From Nocardia flavorosea (GTDB lineage: Bacteria > Actinomycetota > Actinomycetes > Mycobacteriales > Mycobacteriaceae): a stretch of DNA of 64,000 nt. Below the pieces are notes generated by a model, which was given only the letters and a program-made list of their open reading frames with translations, had not been told where the DNA came from and did no database searches. The position numbers were made by a program, and so were the translations under genes. Of the stretch, positions 23,925 to 32,695 are shown piece by piece. Position 1 is the stretch's first letter, and each line of letters starts with the position of its first letter. The DNA is taken from contig NZ_JADLQL010000002.1 of NCBI RefSeq assembly GCF_015477805.1, positions 434,001 through 498,000 of the forward strand. Direction: 5' to 3'.

Positions 23925-24977
23925 TCAGTAGCGTCCGGCGCGGGCCCGGCGGTAGGCGGCGGGGGTCGCGCCGGTCCAGCGTTTGAAGGCGTAGATGAAG
24001 GTGGAGGCCTCGGCGTAGCCGAGCCGGATCGCCACATCGCTCACCGACAGCGGCGTCGTGGTCAGCATTTCCTCGGCCAGCGCCTGACGCACTTCGTCGA
24101 GCAGGGCGCGGTAACTGGTACCGGCGGTGTCGAGGTGCCGGCGCAGGGTGCGGGTGCTCATGTTCAGGTCGGCGGCCACGGCATCGATACCGGGCGGCGC
24201 GGTGAAACCGTCCAGCCCACCGCGGGGCACCAGCCGGGCCCGGACCTCGGCGGCGATTCCGGTGCGGGCCCGGCGCCGATGGACCAGGTCGCGGCATTGC
24301 GCCAGGCAGATGGCCAGGGTGTGCTCGTTGGCCTGCGGAAGCGGCTGGTCCAGGATCGCCGGATCGAGGGCGACCAGGTTCTCCGGGCGGCCGAACCGCG
24401 GCGGGGCGACCGTGACCGCGGCGATCCGGTCGGCGTAGGCCGGTTCGGGGAACCGGAATTCGGCCCGGATCAGTTCCAGGTGCCGGCCCAGCAGATCGCT
24501 CATCACCTGGTGCATGGCGGTCACATCGCGTTCCACCAGGAACTGCCGGATATCGGCCGGCACGGAATCGTCGAGGATCCGGCCGACGAATTCGCCGTCC
24601 TCCCACTGCGTCACCGGCAGGCAGAAGGCGAAGCTCAGTTCCATATAGCGCAGGGCGAAATCGATCGCCTCGGCCAGTGTGGGACTGCTGACACAGGCGA
24701 AGCCGAAGATGCCGAAGGTGGTGATGCGGTAGCGGCGGCCCACCTCGATGCCCATCCCGGGCCGGTCGAGTTGGCGCACCAGGTTCCGGACGACCGCGAG
24801 TTCGGTATGCGCGTCGATCTGGGCATCGGGGTCACGTAGCCGGGCCTCGGTGAGATCGGTGCCGCGCAGCAGCGCCGCGGGCGCAACTCCGTGTTCGGCG
24901 CCGTACCCCACCATCAGCGCGACACTGGCGACACCACGCGGGAAATCCCAGTCCCGGACCGACGGACGCTGCACCAT
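23925..24977 (-). CDS. AraC-family transcriptional regulator (OruR/ArgR-like)
   Basis: A 350-residue regulator. The N-terminal 200 residues form the arabinose-binding-like domain found in OruR/VirS-type regulators (GRRYRITTFGIFGFACVSSPT). The C-terminal 100 residues form the two-helix-turn-helix AraC DNA-binding domain (DLNMSTRTLRRHL and VAIRLGYAEASTFIYAFKRW). Such proteins often control lipid or amino-acid genes next door; here the divergent neighbour is the CDF exporter's downstream end, so no target is obvious. The ATG at 24977 is preceded by CATAAT and 6 nt. Confidence 0.9.
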   Translation of the reverse strand: MVQRPSVRDWDFPRGVASVALMVGYGAEHGVAPAALLRGTDLTEARLRDPDAQIDAHTELAVVRNLVRQLDRPGMGIEVGRRYRITTFGIFGFACVSSPTLAEAIDFALRYMELSFAFCLPVTQWEDGEFVGRILDDSVPADIRQFLVERDVTAMHQVMSDLLGRHLELIRAEFRFPEPAYADRIAAVTVAPPRFGRPENLVALDPAILDQPLPQANEHTLAICLAQCRDLVHRRRARTGIAAEVRARLVPRGGLDGFTAPPGIDAVAADLNMSTRTLRRHLDTAGTSYRALLDEVRQALAEEMLTTTPLSVSDVAIRLGYAEASTFIYAFKRWTGATPAAYRRARAGRY

Positions 24978-24983
24978 ACCGCC

Positions 24984-24989
24984 ATTATG
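24984..24989 (-). promoter_or_regulatory. -10 hexamer CATAAT for the AraC-type gene
   Basis: CATAAT, 6 nt, ATG. Leaderless arrangement with no Shine-Dalgarno sequence. Confidence 0.5.
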
Positions 24990-25018
24990 GCCGAATATCT
25001 CAATCGACCGACCGGCGG

Positions 25019-25933
25019 CTACCAGGACAGTTCCGTGCAGCGGCGGGCGGTATCGCTGGTCTCGATCTGCAGCGTGGCGTGCTCTATGTGGAAACGCTCG
25101 GCAAGCAGGTGCTGGGCGGCGCGCAGGATTTCGTCACCGGCGTCCGGCCCCGAAGTGGTGATATGCGCCGAGGCGACCTCCATACCGGAAGTCAGCGTCC
25201 AGACATGCAGATCGTGCACATCGCACACCCCGGGCACCGCGGCCAGCTCGGCCGCCACCGCCTCGACATCGAGTTCTTCCGGGCTGTGCTGGAACAGGAT
25301 CCGCAGCGACCGGCGCGCCAGCAGATAGGTGCGGGGCAGCACCCAGACGCCGATCGCCACACCGACGACCATATCGGCGTAGTACCAGCCGGTGGTCAGG
25401 GTTATCGCCGCCGAGACGAGCACCCCGAACGACCCGACCATATCGGCGAGCACTTCGAGGTAGGCGCCACGCACATTCAGGCTCTCCGCCGCTCCGCGCC
25501 GCAGCAACAGGAAGGACACGATATTGGCGGCGAGGCCGATCACGCCCGCGATGAGCACCGGCCCGCCCGGAACCTCCGGCGGTTCACCGAAGCGGCGGAC
25601 CGCCTCCACCAGGACATAGCCCGCCACGCCGAACAGGAGTACGGCGTTGGCGAGGGCCGCGATCACCTCGGCGCGGTAGTAGCCGAAGGTGCGGGTGTAG
25701 CTGGGCCGGGTGTTGCGCGCCAGCACAATCGCCGAGAGCGCCATCGCGATGCCGACGACATCGGTGAGCATATGCGCGGCGTCGGACAGCAGTGCCAGCG
25801 AACCGGTGGCCAGCGCGACCGCCAGTTCGACCAGCATGAATCCGGCGCCGATGGCCAGCGCCAGCGCCAGTCGTCCGACATATTTCCCGGAGGCGCTTTC
25901 GGCTGATACCCGATGCGTATGATCATGTCCCAC
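25019..25933 (-). CDS. Cation diffusion facilitator (CzcD-like metal exporter)
   Basis: A 304-residue inner-membrane proton/metal antiporter with six hydrophobic segments and a cytoplasmic C-terminal domain. An HDHTH motif opens the protein. The TM2 site is LLSDAAHMLTD (Asp and His-x-x-x-Asp). In TM5 the equivalent segment reads YLEVLADMVGS, where the best-known zinc exporters have His; this one has Glu, so its metal choice may differ. The C-terminal domain has the DVHDLHVWTLTSG motif. The GTG at 25933 is preceded by TATGTT and 6 nt; an ATG at 25960 would lie upstream of that promoter. Confidence 0.9.
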   Translation of the reverse strand: MGHDHTHRVSAESASGKYVGRLALALAIGAGFMLVELAVALATGSLALLSDAAHMLTDVVGIAMALSAIVLARNTRPSYTRTFGYYRAEVIAALANAVLLFGVAGYVLVEAVRRFGEPPEVPGGPVLIAGVIGLAANIVSFLLLRRGAAESLNVRGAYLEVLADMVGSFGVLVSAAITLTTGWYYADMVVGVAIGVWVLPRTYLLARRSLRILFQHSPEELDVEAVAAELAAVPGVCDVHDLHVWTLTSGMEVASAHITTSGPDAGDEILRAAQHLLAERFHIEHATLQIETSDTARRCTELSW

Positions 25934-25939
25934 GCAGAC

Positions 25940-25945
25940 AACATA
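25940..25945 (-). promoter_or_regulatory. -10 hexamer TATGTT for the CDF gene
   Basis: TATGTT, 6 nt, GTG at 25933. Leaderless arrangement. GCGCATGC-like repeats lie just upstream and might bind a metal sensor. Confidence 0.5.
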
Positions 25946-26013
25946 TGCGGTGATGCGCATGCTTGCAACACCGTCGATTCGCGCCCGGCCGCCGGACTGG
26001 CAGACTTGACTTC

Positions 26014-28185
26014 GTGAGTGACCAGCCCGCTACCGCCCGGCCCGGCACATCCGACCGGCCCGCCCGCGAGCCCCGAGCCGCACTGCGGCCGATCGAGCTC
26101 GCCACCGGAGCGGTTCTGGGCGGCGCGACCGTCGGACTCGTCACGGTCGGCTCGGTGATCCCGTTCGCCGCGGCGCTCCAACTCGTCGCGGCCGTCCCCA
26201 TGGGATTGCTGGCGCACCGATACCGATTCCGCGCCCTGTTCACGGCCTCGGTATCGGCCGCCCTGGTCACCTTCGTCGCGGCCGGACTCGCGGCCGCCAT
26301 GGCCATGGTCGCCACCGCGACCATCGGCGGTATCGTCGGCACGGTCAAACGCCGCCGCGGGGGCCTGATCGCGGTCACCGGGCTCTCGGTCGTCGCGGGT
26401 CTCGCCTGGGGCGTGTTCTCGATCGGTTTCCTGCTGGTCTTCTCCGCCACCCGCAACCTGGTGTTCGACAACATCCGCAATACCGCCACCGGCTTCGCCG
26501 ACCTCACCTCCCGCCAGGCCCAGCTGGAACCACTGGGACGCGGTGTACTGAACGTGGCCGAGGTCGTCCTGCAATGGTGGTGGATCTACATCGGCACCAC
26601 CGTCGCGATCGGCACCGTGGTCACCGCACTCGTTTCCTGGTTCGTGCTCGGATCCGTCCTGGACCGGCTGACCTGGCTCCCCGGCGCCGATCGGCTCGAC
26701 GCACCCGCCGACGACCGCCCCATCGCGCCGCTGCCGGTCACGCTGCGCGGGGCCGGCTACCGCTATCCGGGCACGGCCGGTACCGCACTGGCCGGGATCG
26801 ACCTGCGGGTCGCGGTCGGCGAATTCGTCGCCGTCGTCGGGCACAACGGCTCGGGGAAATCCACCCTCACCCGGCTGCTGGCCGGCCTGCCACCGAGCAG
26901 CGGCACGGTAGAGCGCCCGGGATCGGCGGGTCTGGGGCATCTCGGCGGCACCGCCCTGGTTCTCCAGCGGCCGGAAAGCCAGACCCTCGGGGTGCTGGTC
27001 GCCGACGATGTCGTCTGGGGACTGCCCGCCGAACTGGCGGCCGAGGTGCAGATCGACGATCTGCTGCGCGAGGTCGGGCTGGACGGCATGGGCGCCCGGG
27101 AAACCGCGACCCTGTCCGGTGGACAGCAGCAGCGGCTGGCCGTGGCGGCCGCCCTGGCCCGGCGCCCGGCACTGCTCATCGCCGACGAAGCCACCTCCAT
27201 GATCGACCCGGACGGCCGCCGCGAGTTGGTGGCCCTGTTGTCCGAGCTGCCGAAGCGCCATCCGATGGCGGTGGTGCTGGTGACCCACCACGAAGCCGAC
27301 GCCGCCGCCGCCGACCGGGTGATACATCTTGCGGACGGCCGGATGGCCGACCGTCTGCCCGCCTGGCCGAAACCGGCCCGTGCCCACCGCCGCCACCCCA
27401 TGGGCGATCCGATTCTCGAACTGCGTGGTGTCCGGCACACCTACAACCGCGGCACACCGTGGGAAGCGCAGGCCCTGCACGGGATCGACCTGACCGTCCG
27501 CCGCGGGGAAGCGCTGCTGGTGGTCGGCGGAAACGGCTCCGGGAAATCGACCCTGGCCTGGATCATGGCCGGCCTCATCGCACCCAGTACCGGGCGTTGC
27601 GAACTCGCCGGGAAACCGATCAGCAAACAGATCGGCCGGGTGGAACTGGCCTTCCAGCATTCCCGGCTGCAACTGCAACGGCATACCGTCGGCGAGGAGA
27701 TCGCCGACTGGGGCGGCGACGGCACCGGATCGGGCACCGTCGGCAAGGCGCTCGACGCCGTCGGCCTGGACCGCTCACTGACCACCCGCTCCATCGAAGA
27801 ACTCAGCGGCGGGCAGGCGAAACGAGTGGTGCTGGCCGCCATCGTCGCCAGTCAACCCCAGGTGGTGGTGCTGGACGAACCGCTGGCGGGCCTGGACCCC
27901 GAGGGCCGCGCCGATATCGTCGACCTGCTGGCCCGGCTCCGCGATTCGGGACTCACCCTGATCGTCATCTCGCACGATGTCGAGGACGTGGCGGCCATCT
28001 GCGACCGCACCGTCCACCTGCAGGCCGGGCGTATCCCGGAAACCGAGGCCGCGCATATTCCGGTCCCGGAACCGGACGCCGACACCGTCCCCATCCCACC
28101 GGTCCCCCCACCCGGACAGGTCCACCATCCGGTGCCGGGTGCGGCCTGGCCGGTACCCGGCGACGCCCACGGAGGTGCCCGATGA
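26014..28185 (+). CDS. ECF transporter: S component fused to two EcfA ATPase domains
   Basis: A 723-residue fusion, like M. tuberculosis Rv2326c. Residues 30-230 hold about six membrane segments of a substrate-binding S component. ATPase 1 follows, with Walker A GHNGSGKST near 276, signature LSGGQQQR and Walker B LLIADEATS. ATPase 2 has Walker A GGNGSGKST near 504, signature LSGGQAKR and Walker B VVVLDEPLAGLD. A Pro-rich tail of 45 residues closes the protein. ECF systems import vitamins or metals in trace amounts; the ligand is not evident and there is no riboswitch in front. GTG start at 26014. The stop overlaps the start of ecfT (ATGA). Confidence 0.9.
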   Translation: MSDQPATARPGTSDRPAREPRAALRPIELATGAVLGGATVGLVTVGSVIPFAAALQLVAAVPMGLLAHRYRFRALFTASVSAALVTFVAAGLAAAMAMVATATIGGIVGTVKRRRGGLIAVTGLSVVAGLAWGVFSIGFLLVFSATRNLVFDNIRNTATGFADLTSRQAQLEPLGRGVLNVAEVVLQWWWIYIGTTVAIGTVVTALVSWFVLGSVLDRLTWLPGADRLDAPADDRPIAPLPVTLRGAGYRYPGTAGTALAGIDLRVAVGEFVAVVGHNGSGKSTLTRLLAGLPPSSGTVERPGSAGLGHLGGTALVLQRPESQTLGVLVADDVVWGLPAELAAEVQIDDLLREVGLDGMGARETATLSGGQQQRLAVAAALARRPALLIADEATSMIDPDGRRELVALLSELPKRHPMAVVLVTHHEADAAAADRVIHLADGRMADRLPAWPKPARAHRRHPMGDPILELRGVRHTYNRGTPWEAQALHGIDLTVRRGEALLVVGGNGSGKSTLAWIMAGLIAPSTGRCELAGKPISKQIGRVELAFQHSRLQLQRHTVGEEIADWGGDGTGSGTVGKALDAVGLDRSLTTRSIEELSGGQAKRVVLAAIVASQPQVVVLDEPLAGLDPEGRADIVDLLARLRDSGLTLIVISHDVEDVAAICDRTVHLQAGRIPETEAAHIPVPEPDADTVPIPPVPPPGQVHHPVPGAAWPVPGDAHGGAR

Positions 28186-28916
28186 GTACGGTACTGCTGC
28201 GCCAGGTTCCGGTCGCCAGCCCGATCCACCGGCTCTGGGCCGGCACCAAGATGATCGGTGTCTTCCTGATCAGCCTGCTGCTGATGTTCCTGCCCAGCTG
28301 GCCGATCCTCGGCGTAACAATCGTCTTCCTGATCGCGGTCGGGGCCCTCGCACGACTCCCCCTCGGCGTCGTCCCACGGCTTCCGTGGGTGTTCTGGCTG
28401 CTGATCGCACTAGGTGCAGTGATCAGCGCACCGGTCGGCGGGGTCGCGCTGCTGCGCTACGCGCAGGTCGTGGTCTTCGGTCTCATCCTGCTGTCGGCAT
28501 CCATGCTGATCGCCTGGACCACTCCGATGAGCGAAATCGCCCCCGCCCTGGCAACCCTCGGCCGCCCACTGCGCAAACTACGGGTCCCGGTCGACGAACT
28601 CGCCGTCGTAGTGGCACTTACCCTGCGCGGACTACCACTGCTGCTGGAGGAGATCCGAATCCTGCGCGCCGCACGCCGGCTACGCCCCAAACCCGATCTA
28701 CTGCACCGCACCACCGACCCACTGATCGATATCCTCACCGCGGCCATGGCGGTGTCGACTCGCCGCGCCGGCGAACTCGGTGAAGCCATCACCGCCCGCG
28801 GCGGGACGGGCCGGCTCACCGCCCGTCCCGCCGGCCCCGGCCGCAACGATGCGGTCGCCCTGGCCGCCGTGGTGGCAGTCTGCGCCGGAGCTCTCGTCCT
28901 CGACCTGCTGACCTGA
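28182..28916 (+). CDS. ECF transporter transmembrane component EcfT
   Basis: A 244-residue membrane protein with about five hydrophobic segments of the CbiQ/EcfT family, the scaffold that couples the S component to the ATPases. The coupling-helix motif is visible as ARRLRPKP and its neighbourhood (LRAARRLR), and the C-terminal part has RRAGELGEAITARG, the typical second coupling region. It starts inside the stop of the preceding fusion gene (4-nt overlap). The two genes together are a complete transporter and are the counterpart of M. tuberculosis Rv2325c-Rv2326c. Confidence 0.9.
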   Translation: MSTVLLRQVPVASPIHRLWAGTKMIGVFLISLLLMFLPSWPILGVTIVFLIAVGALARLPLGVVPRLPWVFWLLIALGAVISAPVGGVALLRYAQVVVFGLILLSASMLIAWTTPMSEIAPALATLGRPLRKLRVPVDELAVVVALTLRGLPLLLEEIRILRAARRLRPKPDLLHRTTDPLIDILTAAMAVSTRRAGELGEAITARGGTGRLTARPAGPGRNDAVALAAVVAVCAGALVLDLLT

Positions 28917-28928
28917 ATCGCCCGTAGT

Positions 28929-29792
28929 TCAGCTTTTCCGGGGCGACAGCGCGCCACGCCGGTATCCGAGGTACAACAGCAGCACGGTCGCCGCCGAGCA
29001 GACCAGTACCGAGACAATGCTCGCTTCCGGGCCGAAACTTCCCCCGGACAGCCAATCGGGGCCCGTCGTGACCGCAGTGACCAGAGATTCGCGCGCCTCG
29101 CTCCCCGAGACGACGGTGCCGAAGATGCCCGAAGTTGCGGCGTTCCAGCCGAAATGCAGGCCGATCGCCAGCCATAGCGAACCTGTCGCGAGGTATGCCG
29201 CGCCGAGCAGCAAACCTGCCTCGACGGCAATCGCGATCGCGCCCCACACCGAAGCTTCGGGATTGAGCAGATGCACCAGGCCGAAGACAAGAGCGGATAC
29301 GACGAGCGCGACCGCGGTCCCCCAGCGACCCCAGAGGAGCCGGAAGACGACACCGCGGAAGAACACTTCTTCCGCGGTGGCAACGGCACACATGGCGCCG
29401 GCCACCGCGAGGGCACCGGAAACCGACCCCCACCCAGTGATTCGGTACACGTCGAACAGGGCAAGGATACCGATGGCGACCGCCGCAAGACCCGCCCCGG
29501 ATACCACGCCGGCCACGAGCTGGAGCCCGCCACCGCGACGGGGGAACTCGGCCACGCGCCGCTTCTCGATCCGGTGCCCGGCCCAGATGTAGAGCCGGAC
29601 CACCGCGCACGCCAGCACGGGACCGGCGACGAGTGCAACCACCGGATTGCCGATCGCCGAGGCAAGGGAATTCGATACCAGCATCACCACGGCGAAACCG
29701 ACGACCACAACCGCCGTCCGGCCTATCCCCAGACGGTCCGGCTCGCTCGCGCCACCCCGCACCCGGAACTCGTCCCGGGCGGAGCTCACCAC
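28929..29792 (-). CDS. CPBP-family intramembrane metalloprotease
   Basis: A 287-residue membrane protein with about eight hydrophobic segments. It carries all CPBP (CAAX-like, Abi) motifs: EEVFFRG near residue 142 (catalytic Glu-Glu and Arg), FGLVHLL with the first His, and LHFGWNA with the second His and Asn. Members cleave prenylated or signal-like peptides in the membrane, and some protect against bacteriocins; the role here is unknown. It starts directly after the stop of the MT0933-like antitoxin gene (TAG then GTG), so the two are co-transcribed. It is convergent with ecfT. Confidence 0.88.
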   Translation of the reverse strand: MVSSARDEFRVRGGASEPDRLGIGRTAVVVVGFAVVMLVSNSLASAIGNPVVALVAGPVLACAVVRLYIWAGHRIEKRRVAEFPRRGGGLQLVAGVVSGAGLAAVAIGILALFDVYRITGWGSVSGALAVAGAMCAVATAEEVFFRGVVFRLLWGRWGTAVALVVSALVFGLVHLLNPEASVWGAIAIAVEAGLLLGAAYLATGSLWLAIGLHFGWNAATSGIFGTVVSGSEARESLVTAVTTGPDWLSGGSFGPEASIVSVLVCSAATVLLLYLGYRRGALSPRKS

Positions 29793-29975
29793 CTACTTCT
29801 GCTGGTCACGTACGGCTTTACGGGCGGCGTCCTGCGCCTTGTCGACCTGCGACGCGTACTTCCCGCCGGTCTTCTTGTCCACCGCATCGCCGACCTTCTC
29901 GATCAGCGGGTCGACCTTGTCGGCGTTCTTGCGCGCCAGCCCCAGCGCTTTGTTCGCCAGCCCTTTGAAATCCAT
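29793..29975 (-). CDS. MT0933-like antitoxin family protein
   Basis: A 60-residue Lys/Ala-rich helical protein of the family named after M. tuberculosis MT0933 (Rv0909). It has the family pattern NADKVDPLIEKVGD, then TGGKYASQVDKAQDAARKAV. Rv0909 is paired with the SRPBCC-fold toxin Rv0910; no such toxin is next to this gene. The ATG at 29975 has GAGGAG at 6 nt spacing. Upstream is LigD on the same strand; downstream is the CPBP protease, directly abutting. A second family member lies at 32410-32661. Confidence 0.85.
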   Translation of the reverse strand: MDFKGLANKALGLARKNADKVDPLIEKVGDAVDKKTGGKYASQVDKAQDAARKAVRDQQK

Positions 29976-30061
29976 GGTGTGCTCCTCGCTCCAACTCGCT
30001 TCAGCGCTAACGATACCCAGCGAGTTCACGAGGAGCGGAGGAACCGGGCCGGCGACGGCTG

Positions 30062-32281
30062 TCACACCTCGCCGAGCCAGGCAGGGTGCCAGAAGCGACC
30101 GTTGTCGGTCCAATCCATATAGCGAACAGTGCCTTTGATCTTCGGTGTCACCCAGATGACGTCCCGGAGTTCGTCGGCCGACATCTCGTTGCCGAACGGG
30201 GAGGTCTTACGTTCCGACCGGCGCAGCCGGGCCGCCAGATCGTTCATCCCCGCCTCGTCGAATCCGGTGCCCACCCGTCCCGCGTACACCAGGCCGTCCG
30301 CACCGGGTATCCCGACCAGCAGCGAGGCGAACGGCCGAGCCTTACTGCGGCGCATCCCCCCGATCACCACTTCCTGGGTGCGCCAGTTCCGGTGCTTCAC
30401 CCACGAATGCCCGCGAGTACCCGGCAGATACACCGAATCCAGCCGTTTGGCGATCACGCCCTCCGCACCTTCGTCCTCGCTGCGCCGCAGGGCCTCGGTG
30501 CCGTCGCCTGCGTAGCGCGGCGGCACCCGGAGTTCCGTGGTCGTCGCGGCCAGCGCTTCCAGTACCTGCCGCCGATCGCGGTAGCGTTTGCGCAGCAGTG
30601 AGGTGCCATCGAGGAACAGCAGATCGAAGGCCAGGAATTCGGCGCGCCGCGGATTCGCCTTCAACAGGGCGATATTCACCGCGCCGTCGGGCCCGCGAAC
30701 GATGAGTTCGCCGTCGAGGATCACTTGATGATCGGCCAGTTCCTCGGCCAGCACCGACAACTGTGGGTAGCGCGCGGTGACATCGTTACCGGCTCGGCTG
30801 CGCAACCTTAGCTCACCGGCGTCGATTTCCACGAGCAGCCGGTACCCGTCCCATTTCCGTTCGAACGCCCATTCCGAATCCGGCAGCCCGGCCACCTCAC
30901 CACTGGTCGCCAGCATGGGGGTGAGTCCACGGGGCAGTTCCGCGGTCGCCGGCTGGTCCTTCATGAGATGCATCAACCACTGGTCGCCCTCCGTCCGGAT
31001 CAGGGCGTACCGGCCGTTGAGTCGTTCGCCGCGGAACACCACGATCACCTCGTCGTCGCGCCATTTCTCGGCGCGGTAGGTGCCGGTGTCCCAGACCGAC
31101 ATCTCCCCCGCCCCGTATTCACCCGCCGGGATCGTGCCGTGGAAGTCCAGGTATTCCAGCGGATGGTCCTCGGTGTGCACGGCGAGCCGGTTCTGCCGGG
31201 TGCTTTCCGGCGGCCCCTTGGGTACCGCCCACGACACCAGCACCCCGTCGCGCTCCAACCGCACATCCCAGTGCAGGCGGCGGGCGTGGTGTTCGTGGAC
31301 GACGTAGCGATTACCGGGCCCGGGGTGCGGCGGATGCGGCGGTACCGGCTCCGGTGTGCGCGCCGGATCCCGCATCGAACGGTATTTCGTCAGCGCGTCG
31401 TTCAGGGGTATGTCCAGACCGGCCAGCAGATCACCGTCGGACCGGTAACGCTCGAGAACTTCGTCGAACCGCAGTTGCCGCAGCTCGCCGGCATCCTCGA
31501 GTTCCGCCCAGTGGCGTGGCGCGGCGGCGTTCGGCTGTTCGCGCCCGCGCAGCGAGTACGGGGCGATGGTCGTCTTGGCGGGGTTGTTCTGACTCCAGTC
31601 CAGGAACACCTTCCCCGCCCGCACGCTCTTCGCCATGGTGGCGGTGACCAGGTCGGGAAGGAGTTTCTCCAGATTCGTGGCGACCTGTTTGGCCACTGTG
31701 GACGCCCCGCCGGGGCTCAATACCCGGTCCAGCGGGACGTACAGGTGGATGCCTTTGCTACCGCTGGTCAGCGGGAACGCGCGCATCCCGATTTCGGCGA
31801 CCATATCGCGCACCCCGAGCGCCACCCGCGCGCATTCGGGCAGCCCCACGCCGGGGCCGGGGTCGAGGTCGAACACCAGCCGCGTCGCGGGGCCGCGCGC
31901 ATCGCCGTCGAAACGCCACTGGGGTACATGGATCTCCAAGGCGGCCTGCTGACCGAGCCAGACCAGGCCGGCCTGGGACGAGATCACCGGGTAGTGCGCT
32001 GTGCGGTCGGAATGTTGCAGGGCGCGGCGCGGTAGCCACGACGGCGTGCCCGCGCCGAGGTTCTTCTCGAAGAACGATGATTCGGCGACACCGTTCGGCC
32101 AGCGCTTACGAGTGATCGGCCGGCCCGCGATATGGGGCAGCATCGCCGGTGCGATCTCGGCGTAGTACTCGATGACCTCGCCCTTTGTGGTGCCGGCCGC
32201 CGGATAGAGCACCTTGTCCAGATTGCTCAGCCGGACATCGATATCGGGCTGCCCCGGTTCACCGCCGAACGCCCGGTGCAC
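30062..32281 (-). CDS. ligD: Multifunctional ATP-dependent DNA ligase LigD (polymerase-phosphoesterase-ligase)
   Basis: A 739-residue nonhomologous end-joining enzyme in the mycobacterial domain order. The polymerase/primase domain covers about residues 10-300 (metal Asp pair in FDLDPG at 137-142, and the SGSKGIH motif). The 3'-phosphoesterase covers about 320-450 (HEHHARRLHWDVRLE, with the manganese-binding His and Asp). The ligase covers about 455-739 (adenylated Lys 476 in ERKWDGY, plus the later GVIAKRLDS and WVKHRNW motifs). It repairs double-strand breaks together with Ku, whose gene is not in this window. GTG start at 32281. The frame is intact in all three domains. Confidence 0.95.
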   Translation of the reverse strand: MHRAFGGEPGQPDIDVRLSNLDKVLYPAAGTTKGEVIEYYAEIAPAMLPHIAGRPITRKRWPNGVAESSFFEKNLGAGTPSWLPRRALQHSDRTAHYPVISSQAGLVWLGQQAALEIHVPQWRFDGDARGPATRLVFDLDPGPGVGLPECARVALGVRDMVAEIGMRAFPLTSGSKGIHLYVPLDRVLSPGGASTVAKQVATNLEKLLPDLVTATMAKSVRAGKVFLDWSQNNPAKTTIAPYSLRGREQPNAAAPRHWAELEDAGELRQLRFDEVLERYRSDGDLLAGLDIPLNDALTKYRSMRDPARTPEPVPPHPPHPGPGNRYVVHEHHARRLHWDVRLERDGVLVSWAVPKGPPESTRQNRLAVHTEDHPLEYLDFHGTIPAGEYGAGEMSVWDTGTYRAEKWRDDEVIVVFRGERLNGRYALIRTEGDQWLMHLMKDQPATAELPRGLTPMLATSGEVAGLPDSEWAFERKWDGYRLLVEIDAGELRLRSRAGNDVTARYPQLSVLAEELADHQVILDGELIVRGPDGAVNIALLKANPRRAEFLAFDLLFLDGTSLLRKRYRDRRQVLEALAATTTELRVPPRYAGDGTEALRRSEDEGAEGVIAKRLDSVYLPGTRGHSWVKHRNWRTQEVVIGGMRRSKARPFASLLVGIPGADGLVYAGRVGTGFDEAGMNDLAARLRRSERKTSPFGNEMSADELRDVIWVTPKIKGTVRYMDWTDNGRFWHPAWLGEV

Positions 32282-32409
32282 GCCGGTTCACCGCAGGAGC
32301 AGGTCAGACCGGGGGTCAGTAGCACGGCGCGACCACGCGGGACCGCCGTGCCCGCACAACGGGCGCAGCCGCGTGCGATGTGACTCGAACGGCAGCTCCT
32401 GCCCGCGAC

Positions 32410-32661
32410 TCACGGCCGTGGGCCCGGCCCCGGCCCCGGCCCCGGCGCGCCGGGCTGTCCGGGACCGCCCGGCTGTTCGGGCGGAACCACCTTACGAGCC
32501 GCTTCCTTACCCTTCTGGATCTTGTCCGAGTACTTGCCCTTGGTCCTCTGGTCGAGGAAATCGCCGGCCTTGTCGACCGCCTGGTTGATCTTGTCGGAGT
32601 TCTTTGCCGCCGCTTCCTGGCCTTTACCGGCCAGATTCTTCAGGTTGTCCATCAAGCTCAT
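32410..32661 (-). CDS. Second MT0933-like antitoxin family protein with Pro/Gly tail
   Basis: An 83-residue paralogue of the 29793-29975 product. It has the same core (NSDKINQAVDKAGDFLDQ, then TKGKYSDKIQKGKEAARKVV) plus a C-terminal Pro-Gly repeat tail of about 22 residues that the first copy lacks. ATG with AGGA upstream. It precedes LigD on the same strand by 128 nt and follows the metallo-beta-lactamase-fold gene by 34 nt. No adjacent toxin gene is present, so the antitoxin label is by family only. Confidence 0.82.
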   Translation of the reverse strand: MSLMDNLKNLAGKGQEAAAKNSDKINQAVDKAGDFLDQRTKGKYSDKIQKGKEAARKVVPPEQPGGPGQPGAPGPGPGPGPRP

Positions 32662-32695
32662 TGCCTAATTCCTTCCTGTCGCCGAGCGGTTGTTT

